Assembly (NCBI GenBank): GCA_947502815.1
Contig: CANNBH010000001.1
Span: 1,488,001 to 1,552,000, forward strand
DNA length: 64,000 bases
From: an uncultured Erythrobacter sp.
Lineage (GTDB): Bacteria; Pseudomonadota; Alphaproteobacteria; Sphingomonadales; Sphingomonadaceae
Direction: 5' to 3'
Below the pieces are notes generated by a model. The model did not search any database. It saw nothing but the letters and a program-made list of their open reading frames with translations, and had not been told where the DNA came from. Positions 7,792 through 18,153 of the stretch are shown here, piece after piece (position 1 is the first letter of the stretch; each line of letters begins with the position of its first letter). The position numbers and the translations under genes were made by a program.

Positions 7792-9327
7792 TTACGCGGC
7801 CCTGGTGTCGGTGGGGGGAGTGTCGGTGAAGGGCAGCTCATCCGACCGGTCATCTGTCCGCGCAATGTCGGTCAGCGTGGTGGGATAGTCACCGGTGAAA
7901 CATGCATCGCAAAATTGCGGGCAAGCAGAGTTACGCTCCGATGACCCAACCGCGCGGTACAGGCCATCGATAGAGATAAAGGCGAGGCTATCGGCTTTGA
8001 TAAACTCACGCATCGGTTCCAAATCCATCCGCGCGGCCAGCAGTTTTGACCGTTCCGGTGTATCGACACCGTAATAGCAAGAATGCGCGGTGGGCGGGCT
8101 GGCGACGCGGAAGTGCACTTCGCTGGCCCCTGCTTCGCGCATCATCTCAACGATTTTCATGCTTGTGGTGCCGCGCACGATCGAATCGTCGATCAGAACG
8201 ATTTTTTTTCCCGCGACCAATTCGCGATTGGCGTTGTGCTTGCGCTTGACGCCGGCGTGGCGCGCGCTGTCTGATGGCTGGATGAATGTGCGCCCGACAT
8301 AGTGCGACCGGATAATGCCCAATTCAAACGGCAGGCCCGATTGCTGGGCATAGCCGATGGCAGCGGGAACGCCGCTGTCAGGAACAGGCACGACCAAATC
8401 CGCATCACAGGCCGATTCGATTGCGAGCTGTGCTCCAATGGCTTTGCGCGCTCCATAGACGCTTTGTCCGGCAAAAAAGCTGTCAGGGCGGCTGAAATAG
8501 ACATGTTCGAAAATGCACGGGCGCGGGCGTTGATTGCCAAAGGGGTGCAGGCTTTTGACTTCGCCTTCGAAATCGACCTGAATCATTTCACCCGGTTCAA
8601 CTTCGCGGATCATTTCTGCGCCCACCACGTCAAAGGCGACGCTTTCGCTGGCGAACAGGATCGAATCGCCCAGCTTGCCCATGACCAAAGGACGAATGCC
8701 CAACGGATCCCGGCAAGCGATCATTCCAGCAGGGGTCATCACGACCAGGGCATAGGCGCCTTCGACCAGACGCAGCGCGTCGATCAAACGATCGGCAACG
8801 GTGGGATAGCGCGAGGTCGCGACAAGGTGGATGATAACCTCTGTGTCAGAGGTCGATTGGAAGATCGAACCTTTCCCGACGAGGTCTTTTCGCAGCGCCA
8901 TCGCGTTGGAAATATTGCCGTTGTGCGCAATCGCAAAACCGCCGCTGGCAAGCTCTGCATACAGCGGCTGCACATTGCGCAGGCCCGCGCCGCCGGTGGT
9001 GGAATACCGCACATGGCCAGACGCCATCCCCCCCGGCAATTCGGAAATCGCATCGGCCGAAGAGAAATTTTCCGCAACATGGCCAAGGCCGCGCCGAGAA
9101 ATGAAGTCTGTGCCGTCAAAACTGGTTATGCCGACGGCTTCTTGCCCGCGATGCTGCAAAGCGTGGAGGCCCAAAGCCGTCGTCGCGGCGGCCTGATCCG
9201 CGTTGATAACGCCAAACACGCCGCACTCTTCGCGCAGTTTATCCCCATCGTCATCCAGGAAAGGATGCGTGACGTTGCCAAACGGTCTTTGAGAGTCGGC
9301 CAGTCGTTGAAAATCGGTCTTTGCCAT
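7792..9327 (-). CDS. purF: amidophosphoribosyltransferase
   Basis: PurF carries out the first committed step of purine synthesis: PRPP plus glutamine gives 5-phosphoribosylamine. The N-terminal Ntn glutaminase domain begins at Cys35 (REECGVFGV) after a short leader, so the enzyme is of the propeptide-processed type; HALQHRGQEAVGI and SGHVRYSTTG follow. The C-terminal phosphoribosyltransferase domain shows the PRPP loop IVLIDDSIVRGTT. The reading frame extends 15 codons further upstream, but the ATG at 9327 gives the usual start (511 residues). A trailing run of D/E/T residues at the C-terminus is not conserved. It heads a transcript with the SDR gene. Confidence 0.94.
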   Translation of the reverse strand: MAKTDFQRLADSQRPFGNVTHPFLDDDGDKLREECGVFGVINADQAAATTALGLHALQHRGQEAVGITSFDGTDFISRRGLGHVAENFSSADAISELPGGMASGHVRYSTTGGAGLRNVQPLYAELASGGFAIAHNGNISNAMALRKDLVGKGSIFQSTSDTEVIIHLVATSRYPTVADRLIDALRLVEGAYALVVMTPAGMIACRDPLGIRPLVMGKLGDSILFASESVAFDVVGAEMIREVEPGEMIQVDFEGEVKSLHPFGNQRPRPCIFEHVYFSRPDSFFAGQSVYGARKAIGAQLAIESACDADLVVPVPDSGVPAAIGYAQQSGLPFELGIIRSHYVGRTFIQPSDSARHAGVKRKHNANRELVAGKKIVLIDDSIVRGTTSMKIVEMMREAGASEVHFRVASPPTAHSCYYGVDTPERSKLLAARMDLEPMREFIKADSLAFISIDGLYRAVGSSERNSACPQFCDACFTGDYPTTLTDIARTDDRSDELPFTDTPPTDTRAA

Positions 9328-9567
9328 CGCGATATTGTGTCCGCTGCGCTGCCCGAGCTGATGCGGGCTCAATGACGATGTTGCAGATCAATTACAAGAC
9401 CTGATCGGGGTCTGCGGGGTGCGTTTTTCACCGATCATTTGCATATGGCACCTGTGTTGCGGCGTTACGCCGGTTGTGCACAAGTTTCGCCCGGCTTACA
9501 GGCACAGTTCAGCTTTGCGTCTTCAACGGGGCATTGCACCAATTGCCATTAACGATCCGGGTCACAC

Positions 9568-10806
9568 ATGCTCACTCCTTTCGAACGAATGATTGCAAAG
9601 CGATATCTGTGGCCGGGCAAGGGTGAGGCCTTCATTGCATTGGTCGCCGGGATATCCGTTGGCGTTGTCATGCTGTCGGTTGCCATGCTGGTTTTGGTGA
9701 TGAGCGTGATGGGCGGATTCCGGTCAGAGATGCTGGAGAAGTTTTCTGGGCTAAACGGCCACGCGATCATTCAGGCATACGGCGGTGAGCTCGACAATTG
9801 GGAAGGCGTCTTGGAGCAAGTGCGCGAGACAGAAGGCGTGACGAACGCCTCGCCTTTGATCGAACGGCCGTTGCTCGCCAGCCTGAATGGACGCGCCAAT
9901 GCGATCTTTGTTCGCGGCAACACCGCTGAAGACATCGCGGATCTGGGCGACAAGGTCCTGATGGGTGACATCGCCAGCATCCAGCCAGAGGCCGGCAAGG
10001 TCGCAATCGGAGTGCAGCTGGCCACCAATATGGGCGCGCGGGTGGGTGACACGATCACCATTATCAATCCCCAGGGCAGGTCCACACCGTTTGGAACCTC
10101 GATCCGTCAGGTCGGCTATGAAGTCGGCGCGATCTTTGAAATTGGCCTGTATGATTTTGATGAGACGTTTGTGATCATGCCGATGTCGGATGCTCAAACG
10201 CTGTTGTTGCTGGGCGACAAAATCGGCTTGATCGAGGTCACCGTTGCCGATCCCGACAATGTGGCAGGCATTTTGGCACCGGTGGAGCAAACCCTGACCG
10301 GTAGAGCGGCGATCGCCGATTGGAAAACCATCAACTCAACTTTGTTTGAAGCGTTGGAGGTTGAACGGGTGGCCATGTTCTTTGTTTTGAGTTTCATGGT
10401 GGTGGTTGCTTCTTTTAACATCCTTTCGAGTCTTGTGATGCTAGTCCGGGCAAAGACTCGCGACATTGCGATTATGCGCACGATGGGCGCGACCCGGCGC
10501 AGCTTGCTCAAGATTTTCGTGACCACGGGCACCACGATTGGGACACTGGGGACGGTAACGGGGCTAATCCTCGGTTTTGTCCTGCTGTATTTCCGCAATC
10601 CGATTGTAGAGGGCGTTGCGTGGTTGACGGGGGTTGAGCTTTGGGATCCCGAAATCCGATTCCTGACGACCCTGCCGGTGCGCGTGGATCCGTGGGAAAT
10701 TGTGGGTATCACCGCTTTGGGCATTGGTCTCAGCTTCCTTGCCACCCTTTACCCCGCGCTCAAGGCGTCCAACACTGATCCTGTGCAGGTGCTGCGCTAT
10801 GAATAG
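9568..10806 (+). CDS. lolC: lipoprotein-releasing ABC transporter permease (LolC/LolE family)
   Basis: The 412-residue inner-membrane permease extracts outer-membrane lipoproteins and hands them to LolA. It has the family plan: one membrane helix near residues 22-48 ([15 protein letters not shown]), a periplasmic domain of about 220 residues, and three C-terminal helices (near 268-295, 315-340 and 370-395). [10 protein letters not shown] at the N-terminus and the [20 protein letters not shown] coupling segment are typical. It overlaps lolD by 8 bp. Only one permease gene is present, as in bacteria that use a homodimeric or hybrid LolF-type permease; LolC or LolE naming is therefore arbitrary. 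Confidence 0.9.
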   Translation: MLTPFERMIAKRYLWPGKGEAFIALVAGISVGVVMLSVAMLVLVMSVMGGFRSEMLEKFSGLNGHAIIQAYGGELDNWEGVLEQVRETEGVTNASPLIERPLLASLNGRANAIFVRGNTAEDIADLGDKVLMGDIASIQPEAGKVAIGVQLATNMGARVGDTITIINPQGRSTPFGTSIRQVGYEVGAIFEIGLYDFDETFVIMPMSDAQTLLLLGDKIGLIEVTVADPDNVAGILAPVEQTLTGRAAIADWKTINSTLFEALEVERVAMFFVLSFMVVVASFNILSSLVMLVRAKTRDIAIMRTMGATRRSLLKIFVTTGTTIGTLGTVTGLILGFVLLYFRNPIVEGVAWLTGVELWDPEIRFLTTLPVRVDPWEIVGITALGIGLSFLATLYPALKASNTDPVQVLRYE

Positions 10807-11491
10807 TTCTGAACTCGCCAATGAACCAATAGTCGCTCTGCGCGAATTGCGCCGCAGTTTTGAACAAGGCGGGCAGCGCATTGATGTGCTTCGCGGGGTC
10901 AATCTCGACATTATGCCGGGCGAAGTTGTTGCTTTGCTGGGGCCGTCGGGATCGGGCAAATCGACGATGCTGCAAGCCGTGGGTCTGCTCGAAGGGGGCT
11001 TTGAGGGCTCCATCGCGATTGCGGGTGAACGCGCCGAAAGCTTGGCATCGGATCAACGCACTCGGGTGCGGCGGGAGCATTTGGGATTTGTCTATCAATT
11101 CCACCACTTGCTGCCTGATTTCAACGCGACCGAAAATGTGGTGATGCCGCAAATTGTGGCGGGCACTGGGCGAGAGGCGGCGAATGACCGTGCAGAAAGC
11201 CTGCTGTCCAGTCTGGGTCTGGCGCATCGGTTGACCCACCGGCCCAGCCAATTGTCAGGCGGGGAACAACAACGCGTCGCGGTTGCGCGGGCGCTGGCCA
11301 ATCAGCCGACATTGGTGCTGGCCGATGAACCCACGGGCAATCTGGATGAGGCAACGGCGGACACGGTGTTGTCGCAGTTCCTAGAGCTTGTGCGCGGGGA
11401 AGGCAGCGCAGCCTTGATTGCGACGCATAACGAACGCCTCGCAAAACGTATGGACCGCGTGGTTCGCCTGCATGAAGGCGTGCTGACCTAA
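10799..11491 (+). CDS. lolD: lipoprotein-releasing ABC transporter ATP-binding protein
   Basis: This 230-residue ABC ATPase powers the Lol permease. Walker [10 protein letters not shown] is at 48-56, the signature LSGGEQQR and Walker [13 protein letters not shown] follow, and the LDEATAD segment and H-loop THNE are present. Closest by pattern to LolD/MacB-type ATPases. The longest frame begins 33 codons earlier inside lolC, but the ATG at 10799 overlaps the lolC stop (ATGAATAG) and gives the standard length. It is co-transcribed with lolC. Confidence 0.93.
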   Translation: MNSSELANEPIVALRELRRSFEQGGQRIDVLRGVNLDIMPGEVVALLGPSGSGKSTMLQAVGLLEGGFEGSIAIAGERAESLASDQRTRVRREHLGFVYQFHHLLPDFNATENVVMPQIVAGTGREAANDRAESLLSSLGLAHRLTHRPSQLSGGEQQRVAVARALANQPTLVLADEPTGNLDEATADTVLSQFLELVRGEGSAALIATHNERLAKRMDRVVRLHEGVLT

Positions 11492-11562
11492 CCCATTGGC
11501 CATTTCCCCTTGCACGGTTTGATCAAAGCCCCCATTTTGGCGCTCTAATTCAGGGAACCGTT

Positions 11563-12042
11563 ATGACCACTATTGCCGATTTCACCGTCACCACCAATCG
11601 CGGCGAAAGCCTCGATCTCGCGACCAAACAAGGCAAAGTGCTGTTGGTGGTCAACACGGCGAGCAAATGCGGATTTACCCCGCAATATGACGGGCTTGAA
11701 GAGCTCTATCAGCAATTCAAGGACAAGGACTTCGAAGTCCTCGGTTTTCCATGCAACCAATTCGGCGCTCAAGAACCGGGCAACGCCGATGAGATCGCCG
11801 AATTTTGCAAGGTCAATTTTGGCGTCACCTTCCCGCTGATGAAGAAAATCGACGTCAACGGGCCCGACGCATCGCCGCTTTATGATTGGATGAAGTCGGA
11901 GAAAAAGGGCCTGATGGGCAGCACGTCGGTCAAATGGAATTTCACCAAATTCCTGATCAATCGCAACGGCGAAGTGGTCAAACGCTATGGTCCGCAAGAC
12001 ACGCCCAAGGGCATTGCGAAAGACATCGAAAAGTTGCTCTAA
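11563..12042 (+). CDS. glutathione peroxidase family protein
   Basis: The 159-residue thiol peroxidase of the GPx/BtuE family reduces H2O2 and lipid peroxides. The peroxidatic Cys36 is in NTASKCGFTPQY, the FPCNQFG motif supplies Gln66 and a further Cys64, and WNFTKF provides the catalytic Trp and Asn. Bacterial members with this pattern often use thioredoxin more than glutathione. An AGGGA ribosome-binding site precedes the ATG. It stands alone between lolD and dnaE. Confidence 0.92.
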   Translation: MTTIADFTVTTNRGESLDLATKQGKVLLVVNTASKCGFTPQYDGLEELYQQFKDKDFEVLGFPCNQFGAQEPGNADEIAEFCKVNFGVTFPLMKKIDVNGPDASPLYDWMKSEKKGLMGSTSVKWNFTKFLINRNGEVVKRYGPQDTPKGIAKDIEKLL

Positions 12043-12115
12043 ATTGTCCACGCCCTGTGGAGAATTAAACGGCGCGAATCCTTCCGAATCTGGCGAAATT
12101 TCTTAGATTGACGGG

Positions 12116-15100
12116 ATGGCATTTGCTCCCTTCATTCCGCTGCGCGTTTTGTCGTCTTATTCGATGCTCGAAGGGGCGATCGATCCCAAGGGGATCGCGA
12201 AGCTGGCCAAGGAACGCGGCTTTCCCGCGATAGCGATTTGTGACCGCAATGGCCTGTATGGTGCGGTGATGTTTGCCAATGCGTGCAAAAGCGAAGGCAT
12301 TCAGCCGATCATCGGCACATTGCTGGGCGTGGCGCGTGACGGGTCTGAAGGGAAGACGGTCGACTATTTGCCGCTCTACGCTCAGGATGAGGCAGGGTAT
12401 GACAATCTGTGCCACCTCGTTTCAAAAGCGCATTTGGACCGGCCACTGGAGCTGGAGCCCCATGTCGAGATGTCCGAATTGGACGGGCACACAGACGGCC
12501 TGATTGCCTTGACCGGAGCGGGTGAGGGCGGCTTGACCCGGCTATTGGCTGAAGAGCAGACCCCAGCGGCGCTGGCGCTCGCCGATCGGTTGCAGGCACT
12601 TTTCCCTGAGCGGCTCTATATTGAGCTAGCGCGCAACAATGATGACGTCGCGGCGCGCGCGGAAGACGCGTTGATCGACATGGCCTATGCGCGCGACATT
12701 CCACTGGTCGCGAGCAACCCAGCAAACTTTGCAGAGCCGCATATGCACAAGGCGCATGACGCCATGCTGTGCATTGCCAATTCGACCTATGTTGAAAACG
12801 ACGACCGGCCGACATCCAACGCGCAAAACTTCGTCAAATCCGCGCCGATGATGGGTGAGCTGTTCGCGGATCTTCCCGAAGCCACCGCCAACACGCTCGT
12901 TATCGCTCAGCGGTGCGCCTATATGCCGCCTTACCGCGATCCGATCTTGCCCAGCCTTGCAGGTGATCTTGAGGGTGAGGCCAAAATGCTCGCGGAACTG
13001 TCGCGTTCGGGTTTGGAAGATCGTCTCAAACCTTATGGTGAGTTGAGCGATGATGCTCGCAAGACGTACTTCGACCGGCTTGATTATGAGATCAAGATTA
13101 TCGTCGACATGGGCTTTCCCGGATACTTTTTGATCGTTGCTGATTTTATCAAATGGGCCAAAGATCAAGGTATTCCGGTGGGGCCGGGACGGGGGTCTGG
13201 CGCGGGTTCCATCGTTGCATGGGCGCTGACCATCACCGATCTTGATCCGATCCAACTGGGATTGCTGTTCGAACGGTTCCTAAACCCCGAACGTGTGTCG
13301 ATGCCCGATTTCGACATCGACTTCTGCGAAACGCGGCGGGGTGAAGTCATCCGCTATGTGCAACAGAAATACGGCGCGGATCACGTCGCGCAGATCATCA
13401 CATTTGGTAAGCTGAAAGCGCGCGCAGTTTTGCGCGATTGCGGGCGGATTTTGCAGATGAGCTATGGTCAGGTCGACCGGCTCACAAAAATGGTGCCCAA
13501 CCATCCGACCGATCCGTGGACGCTGCCGCGCGCTCTCAACGGTGCGTCTGATTTCAAACAGGAATACAACAACGACAATGAGGTGAAACGCCTTGTTGAT
13601 CTGGCGATGCAGCTTGAGGGGTTACCGCGCAATTCATCGACCCACGCCGCCGGTGTTGTGATCGGGGATCGTCCTCTGGCGCAATTGGTGCCGCTGTACC
13701 GCGACCCGCGTTCGGACATGCCGGTGACACAGTTCGACATGAAGCATGTGGAGAGCAGCGGTCTCGTCAAGTTTGACTTTTTGGGGCTGAAGACTCTGTC
13801 GGTTCTGCGCAAGGCGGTCGACCTGCTGGAACTGCGCGGGATCACGATTGATCTGGGCGAGTTGCCGCTGGATGACATGGCGGTTTACGACATGATGCAG
13901 GCGGGTAACACGGTCGGCGTGTTCCAGCTGGAATCCGAAGGGATGCGGCGCACGCTTAAGGCCGTGAAGCCGTCCAACTTTGGTGACATTATCGCGCTCG
14001 TCTCGCTCTATCGCCCCGGCCCGATGGACAACATCCCGCTGTTTGGGCAGCGCAAAGCGGGTGAAGTGGCGATCGAATATCCGCATGAGAAACTCGAAGG
14101 TATTCTGGCCGAGACGTACGGTATTTTCGTCTATCAGGAACAGGTGATGCAGGCCGCGCAGATCCTGGCAGGGTATTCGCTGGGTGATGCCGATTTGCTG
14201 CGCCGCGCGATGGGCAAAAAGGTTCAGGCGGAGATGGACGTCCAGCGGGGCACATTCGTAACTGGGTGCAGGGAAAACTCTGACATTGAGGCCAAGCAAG
14301 CCAACGAATTGTTCGATCTGATCGACAAATTCGCAGGCTACGGTTTCAACAAATCGCACGCTGCGGCCTATGCCTTGCTCGCCTATCAAACCGGCTGGTT
14401 GAAAGCGCATTACCCCGAAGAATTCTACGCCGCGTCCATGTGTTTTGACCTGCACCAATCGGAAAAACTCAACATCTTTGTTGATGACGCTCGGCGGTAT
14501 CCGGCCTCAAAGGAAGACGGGTCGGGCGTTACGGTTCTGCCGCCGGATATCAACATGTCGGAATCCCGCTTTACCGTGCAGCAGACCGATGATGGATACG
14601 GCGTGCGCTACGCGCTCGCAGGAATTCGCAATGTCGGCGAAAAAGCGATGGATACCATCGTCGCTGAGCGTGAGGAGAACGGCAAGTTTGAAAGCCTGAA
14701 GGACTTTTTCGAACGGCTTCCGCAAGGTTCAATGAACCGCCGCCAACTCGAAGGTTTGATTTGCGCCGGCGCGCTCGATGGACTGGAAGAGAGCAGGGGT
14801 ATGCTCTTTGCCAATGCCGACATGTTGCTGGCCGTGGCGGATGCGGCGATGCGGGAACGGTCCAGCGGGCAGGGCGGCCTGTTCGGCGGGGAAAACGCGC
14901 CGCAAGAGGATTTGCGGTTGCAGGACGCTGAGCCGTGGTCGCGGCCCGAACAGATGGCGAAAGAGCGTGAGAACTTCGGTTTCTATTTCTCCGCTCATCC
15001 AATTCAGCAATACCGCGAGGTTGCCTCGGCCCAAGGTGCGCGCACGTACCAAAGCTTGATGGAAGCGGGCGCGCCTGCTGGTGGGCGCAGCACGGCGGTG

Positions 15101-15616
15101 ATTGCGGCCATGGTGGAAAATGCCAGCAAGGGGCGGACGAAACGCGGGGCAGAGTTTATCCGCGCCGATTTCTCCGATGCGTCTGGGCAATTCTCATCAG
15201 CCTGTTTTGAAGACACATTGGTTGAGAGCTTTCAGAAATGGGCGGCGGACGGTGAATGCGTGCTGCTGAATGTTGAATTGGATTCGCCCAATCCGGGTGA
15301 ACCACCGCGCCTGACCGTGCGCGGCGCGCGGCCCTTGGCATCGGTCAGCGGGTCAACGCCGATGATCCTAAAGGCTGATATCGTGTCGATTGATGCGCTG
15401 ACCGCGCTGAAATTGGAGCTGGAAACGGGCAATCAGGCGCCCGGTGAAGTGCTCGTTCGGCTTGTGCTGAGCGCGGATGAAGACGCCTATATGCGGCTTG
15501 GCACCAATTTTGTCCTGAACGGCGAATTGGCCGAACGTCTTTCCGATGTGGAAGGGATTGAGAATGTTGCGCTGGAGCCTGTGCGCGGGCGTGCCAATCT
15601 CAAACTTGTCGCGTAA
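12116..15616 (+). CDS. dnaE: DNA polymerase III subunit alpha
   Basis: The 1166-residue replicative polymerase has the length of DnaE1. The N-terminal PHP domain starts at FIPLRVLSSYSMLEGA. The catalytic core holds PGRGSGAGSIVAWAL and PDFDIDF with Asp400 and Asp402 (E. coli Asp401/Asp403), followed by GFNKSHAAAYALLAYQT and a C-terminal OB fold (residues about 970-1050). The core DnaE order PHP-polymerase-OB separates it from error-prone DnaE2 with its shorter tail and SOS cassette; no imuA/imuB is nearby. The start ATG follows a weak GACGGG site. Confidence 0.95.
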   Translation: MAFAPFIPLRVLSSYSMLEGAIDPKGIAKLAKERGFPAIAICDRNGLYGAVMFANACKSEGIQPIIGTLLGVARDGSEGKTVDYLPLYAQDEAGYDNLCHLVSKAHLDRPLELEPHVEMSELDGHTDGLIALTGAGEGGLTRLLAEEQTPAALALADRLQALFPERLYIELARNNDDVAARAEDALIDMAYARDIPLVASNPANFAEPHMHKAHDAMLCIANSTYVENDDRPTSNAQNFVKSAPMMGELFADLPEATANTLVIAQRCAYMPPYRDPILPSLAGDLEGEAKMLAELSRSGLEDRLKPYGELSDDARKTYFDRLDYEIKIIVDMGFPGYFLIVADFIKWAKDQGIPVGPGRGSGAGSIVAWALTITDLDPIQLGLLFERFLNPERVSMPDFDIDFCETRRGEVIRYVQQKYGADHVAQIITFGKLKARAVLRDCGRILQMSYGQVDRLTKMVPNHPTDPWTLPRALNGASDFKQEYNNDNEVKRLVDLAMQLEGLPRNSSTHAAGVVIGDRPLAQLVPLYRDPRSDMPVTQFDMKHVESSGLVKFDFLGLKTLSVLRKAVDLLELRGITIDLGELPLDDMAVYDMMQAGNTVGVFQLESEGMRRTLKAVKPSNFGDIIALVSLYRPGPMDNIPLFGQRKAGEVAIEYPHEKLEGILAETYGIFVYQEQVMQAAQILAGYSLGDADLLRRAMGKKVQAEMDVQRGTFVTGCRENSDIEAKQANELFDLIDKFAGYGFNKSHAAAYALLAYQTGWLKAHYPEEFYAASMCFDLHQSEKLNIFVDDARRYPASKEDGSGVTVLPPDINMSESRFTVQQTDDGYGVRYALAGIRNVGEKAMDTIVAEREENGKFESLKDFFERLPQGSMNRRQLEGLICAGALDGLEESRGMLFANADMLLAVADAAMRERSSGQGGLFGGENAPQEDLRLQDAEPWSRPEQMAKERENFGFYFSAHPIQQYREVASAQGARTYQSLMEAGAPAGGRSTAVIAAMVENASKGRTKRGAEFIRADFSDASGQFSSACFEDTLVESFQKWAADGECVLLNVELDSPNPGEPPRLTVRGARPLASVSGSTPMILKADIVSIDALTALKLELETGNQAPGEVLVRLVLSADEDAYMRLGTNFVLNGELAERLSDVEGIENVALEPVRGRANLKLVA

Positions 15617-15624
15617 CATTTGAC

Positions 15625-15656
15625 CGATTGCCAAGCGCGATTGCCAAGCGCGATTG
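15625..15656. repeat. short tandem repeat, 13-bp unit
   Basis: The unit CGATTGCCAAGCG occurs twice in tandem (15625-15637 and 15638-15650) with a third partial copy, 8 bp after the dnaE stop. Probably replication slippage in a non-coding spacer; no function is implied. Confidence 0.7.
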
Positions 15657-15720
15657 TCCGCGCCATGATCGCTCTTGAAACAGCCCCTAAGATGGGCATG
15701 ATTTGGGAGAATATCGGGAC

Positions 15721-17331
15721 ATGACCACTCAGAGCTTAGGCGCAATGCAAGAATGGAGCATGCGGATTACGCATGTGATCGACCACGCCGCTCGCGAAGC
15801 GGGTTCGCGCGAAATCGTTACGCGCTGGGCCGATGGCAATGAAACGCGCACCGACTGGGCGGGCATTCGCACGGACGCATTGAAAATGGCTCAGGCGCTT
15901 CAGGCGCTCGGCATCAAGCCGGGTGAACGCGTGGCGAGCCTTGCGATGAACCATTCGCGCCATTTGGTCAGCTGGTACGGCGTCGCCGGGATGGGCGGGG
16001 TGCTGCACACCGTGAACCCGCGTCTGTTCGAAGATCAGCTGGAATATATCGTCGGCCATGCCGAAGACCGCGTGCTTTTGTATGATGCCGCGTTCCAGCC
16101 CATCGTCGATAAGATGCGCGACCGGTGGACCACGGTTGAGCATTACATTTGCTACGATTCCGGCGAACATGCGCCAGCGTTTGAGGATTGGATCGGCGAA
16201 CAAGACGGCGATTTTGAATGGGTCACAGGAGCGGAGAATGACCCGTGCATGATCTGTTACACCAGCGGCACGACCGGCAATCCAAAGGGCGTGCAATACG
16301 AACACCGTTCAACTGTGCTGCATGCCATTTCGGGGCTGCAACCGGCCTCGTTTAACTTCTCTGGTTCATCGGTGATGCTGCCCGTGGTGCCAATGTTCCA
16401 CGCGGCCAGCTGGGGCCTGCCCTATGCAGGCGCGATGGCGGGGATCAAATTTGTGTTCTCTGCGGTCAATGACCCGGCGGTTTTGCACGAATTGATGCTG
16501 CGCGAAAAAGTCACCGACAGCGCCGGTGTGCCGACCGTTTGGCTGGCGCATTTCCAATATTGCGATGCAAACAATCTTGACCTTCCGCCGCTGAAGGCTG
16601 CGACGATTGGCGGGTCGGCGTGTCCGCGCTTTATGATTGAGCGGCTGATGAAAAACGGCACGCGGGTTCAGCATGCGTGGGGCATGACGGAGACATCGCC
16701 GATTGGTACCGTTGGCGGGCCAACATGGGATTGGGATGATCTGACCTTTGAGCAAAAGGTCGACAAAACCGCCATGCAGGGCCGGCCAATCTTTGGCGTG
16801 GAACTGCGCACGGTGGACCTTGACGATATGGCGACCGAACTGCCGCGCGATGGCGTGGCCTCTGGCGCGCTGCAAATCCGTGGCCCGTGGATTATCAAGC
16901 GTTACTTTAAGGCCGAAGAAGACGCCGTCGGCAATGATGGCTGGTTTGACACGGGCGATGTTGGCATCCTGCACCCGGATGGCACGTTGCAGCTCACCGA
17001 CCGGACCAAGGATGTGATCAAATCGGGCGGCGAATGGATCAGCTCGGTTGAGCTTGAAAACGCCGCCGTGGGTCACCCTGATGTGGCCGAGGCCGCGTGT
17101 GTGGGCATGTACCACTCCAAGTGGGACGAACGGCCCGTGCTGTTCGTGATCAAGAACGAAGGCTCGGATGTGACCGCCGATGACATCATCGAACATCTCA
17201 AACCACTGATCGCAAAGTGGTGGTTGCCCGATGCGGTCGAATTTGTGGATGATATCCCGCACACGGCGACAGGCAAGATTTCCAAGAAAGACCTGCGCGA
17301 CCGCTTCTCTGATTATTCGCTGGAGGGGTAA
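15721..17331 (+). CDS. fatty-acid--CoA ligase, AlkK-like (medium/long chain)
   Basis: The 536-residue ANL-family adenylating enzyme activates a fatty acid as acyl-AMP and transfers it to CoA. The P-loop-like motif [11 protein letters not shown] starts near residue 180. The A5-type motif GMTETSPIG and the hinge region [27 protein letters not shown] follow, and the C-terminal lysine is in [11 protein letters not shown]. The gene order and pattern match AlkK-like enzymes widespread in Sphingomonadales. A TTG lies 18 bp upstream in frame; the ATG is preferred. The following DUF1330 gene begins 2 bp after its stop, so the two are co-transcribed. Confidence 0.9.
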   Translation: MTTQSLGAMQEWSMRITHVIDHAAREAGSREIVTRWADGNETRTDWAGIRTDALKMAQALQALGIKPGERVASLAMNHSRHLVSWYGVAGMGGVLHTVNPRLFEDQLEYIVGHAEDRVLLYDAAFQPIVDKMRDRWTTVEHYICYDSGEHAPAFEDWIGEQDGDFEWVTGAENDPCMICYTSGTTGNPKGVQYEHRSTVLHAISGLQPASFNFSGSSVMLPVVPMFHAASWGLPYAGAMAGIKFVFSAVNDPAVLHELMLREKVTDSAGVPTVWLAHFQYCDANNLDLPPLKAATIGGSACPRFMIERLMKNGTRVQHAWGMTETSPIGTVGGPTWDWDDLTFEQKVDKTAMQGRPIFGVELRTVDLDDMATELPRDGVASGALQIRGPWIIKRYFKAEEDAVGNDGWFDTGDVGILHPDGTLQLTDRTKDVIKSGGEWISSVELENAAVGHPDVAEAACVGMYHSKWDERPVLFVIKNEGSDVTADDIIEHLKPLIAKWWLPDAVEFVDDIPHTATGKISKKDLRDRFSDYSLEG

Positions 17332-17333
17332 GG

Positions 17334-17774
17334 GTGGCCAAAGCTTACATCGACCCGTCGCCCGCCAATTTTCAGGCGTTTAAAGACCTGCCGCGCGATC
17401 AGCCGATCCATATGCTCAACCTTTTGAGGTTCCGCGACCTTGCGGAATATCCCGAAGGCCATCAGCACCAAGGAAACGGATGGAGCGGCAAGCGGGCCTA
17501 TGAGGAATATGGCAAAACCTCCGGCCCAATTTTCAGCCGGGTGGGCGGAGAGATCGTGTGGCGCGGCGCGTTCCAAACGATGGTCACCGGGCCAGAGCCG
17601 GATGAGAAGATCTGGCACGACGGCTTTGTCGCGCAATACCCCAATTCGGGCGCATTTTTTGAGATGATCAAGGACGCGGATTACCAACTGGCCGTGGTGA
17701 ACCGGACAGCGGCGCTGCTGGATAGCCGCTTGATGCGGTTTGAGCCGGGTGAGGTCGGCGGGGGCTTTGGGTGA
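17334..17774 (+). CDS. DUF1330 domain protein
   Basis: This 146-residue protein is of the DUF1330 family (ferredoxin-like dimeric alpha/beta barrel). The family signature is seen in IHMLNLLRF, the Y-x-x-Y region RAYEEYG, and the DGFVAQYPNSGAFFEMIKD segment. No enzymatic role is proven for the family. It starts at GTG two bases after the stop of the acyl-CoA ligase, with GGAGGGG as ribosome-binding site, so it is translationally linked to it and may act on or near the acyl-CoA product. Confidence 0.82.
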   Translation: MAKAYIDPSPANFQAFKDLPRDQPIHMLNLLRFRDLAEYPEGHQHQGNGWSGKRAYEEYGKTSGPIFSRVGGEIVWRGAFQTMVTGPEPDEKIWHDGFVAQYPNSGAFFEMIKDADYQLAVVNRTAALLDSRLMRFEPGEVGGGFG

Positions 17775-18022
17775 GGGGCTTCGCGCTCTTAAATCCAGCC
17801 TACCAATTTTGCGTCAAATTGGCCGCTAAAAAATTCAGTGGGAAAATGTCAGCAAGAAACAGCGCGAATGTAGGATTGCGGCGCTTTGATGGTTCAAATT
17901 GATGCAAATTGCGTTTGCGAATTGCGACGTTTTTTGTCAATCAGAGTCAGGAGGGGGCGACACCGCCATATACAGGTCGTGTGAATAGACCGCAGCTGGC
18001 AAGCAAGGCAGTGTGCCCCCCC

Positions 18023-18113
18023 ACGATTAGGGTTTGGACCCGAAATCGCTTCTAACCACTAGATCATGAATAACATGTGGAATCCGGTCAACGGGTGATT
18101 AACCCTAAATCGT
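18023..18113. repeat. inverted repeat, 12/13 bp arms
   Basis: The left arm ACGATTAGGGTT (18023-18034) is answered by AACCCTAAATCGT (18101-18113), which is its reverse complement with one extra base. The arms enclose 66 bp. The left arm also folds locally: CGATT-A-GGGT-TTGG-ACCC-GA-AATCG at 18024-18048. No target duplication was found around it, so a mobile-element origin is not shown. Confidence 0.5.
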
Positions 18114-18118
18114 GTGAA

Positions 18119-18153
18119 AAAGCAGGTGTGTTATACCACTGCACCACCGCGAC
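18119..18153 (-). pseudogene. possible tRNA 5'-half remnant
   Basis: Read on the minus strand, 35 bases fit the geometry of a tRNA 5' half: 7 acceptor bases, TG at positions 8-9, a D-arm (GTG / CAC around a loop with AGTGGTA), one base, then CCTGC as the 5' side of an anticodon stem and TTT opening the anticodon loop. After that the match stops: no 3' anticodon stem and no T-arm in the right place. Anticodon loops are common crossover points for integrases, so this may be an integration scar, but chance similarity is not excluded. Confidence 0.3.

Noticed and set aside
8302..9375. Plus-strand frame of 357 residues opposite purF
   Set aside because: Antisense of a certain gene, with no recognisable domain.
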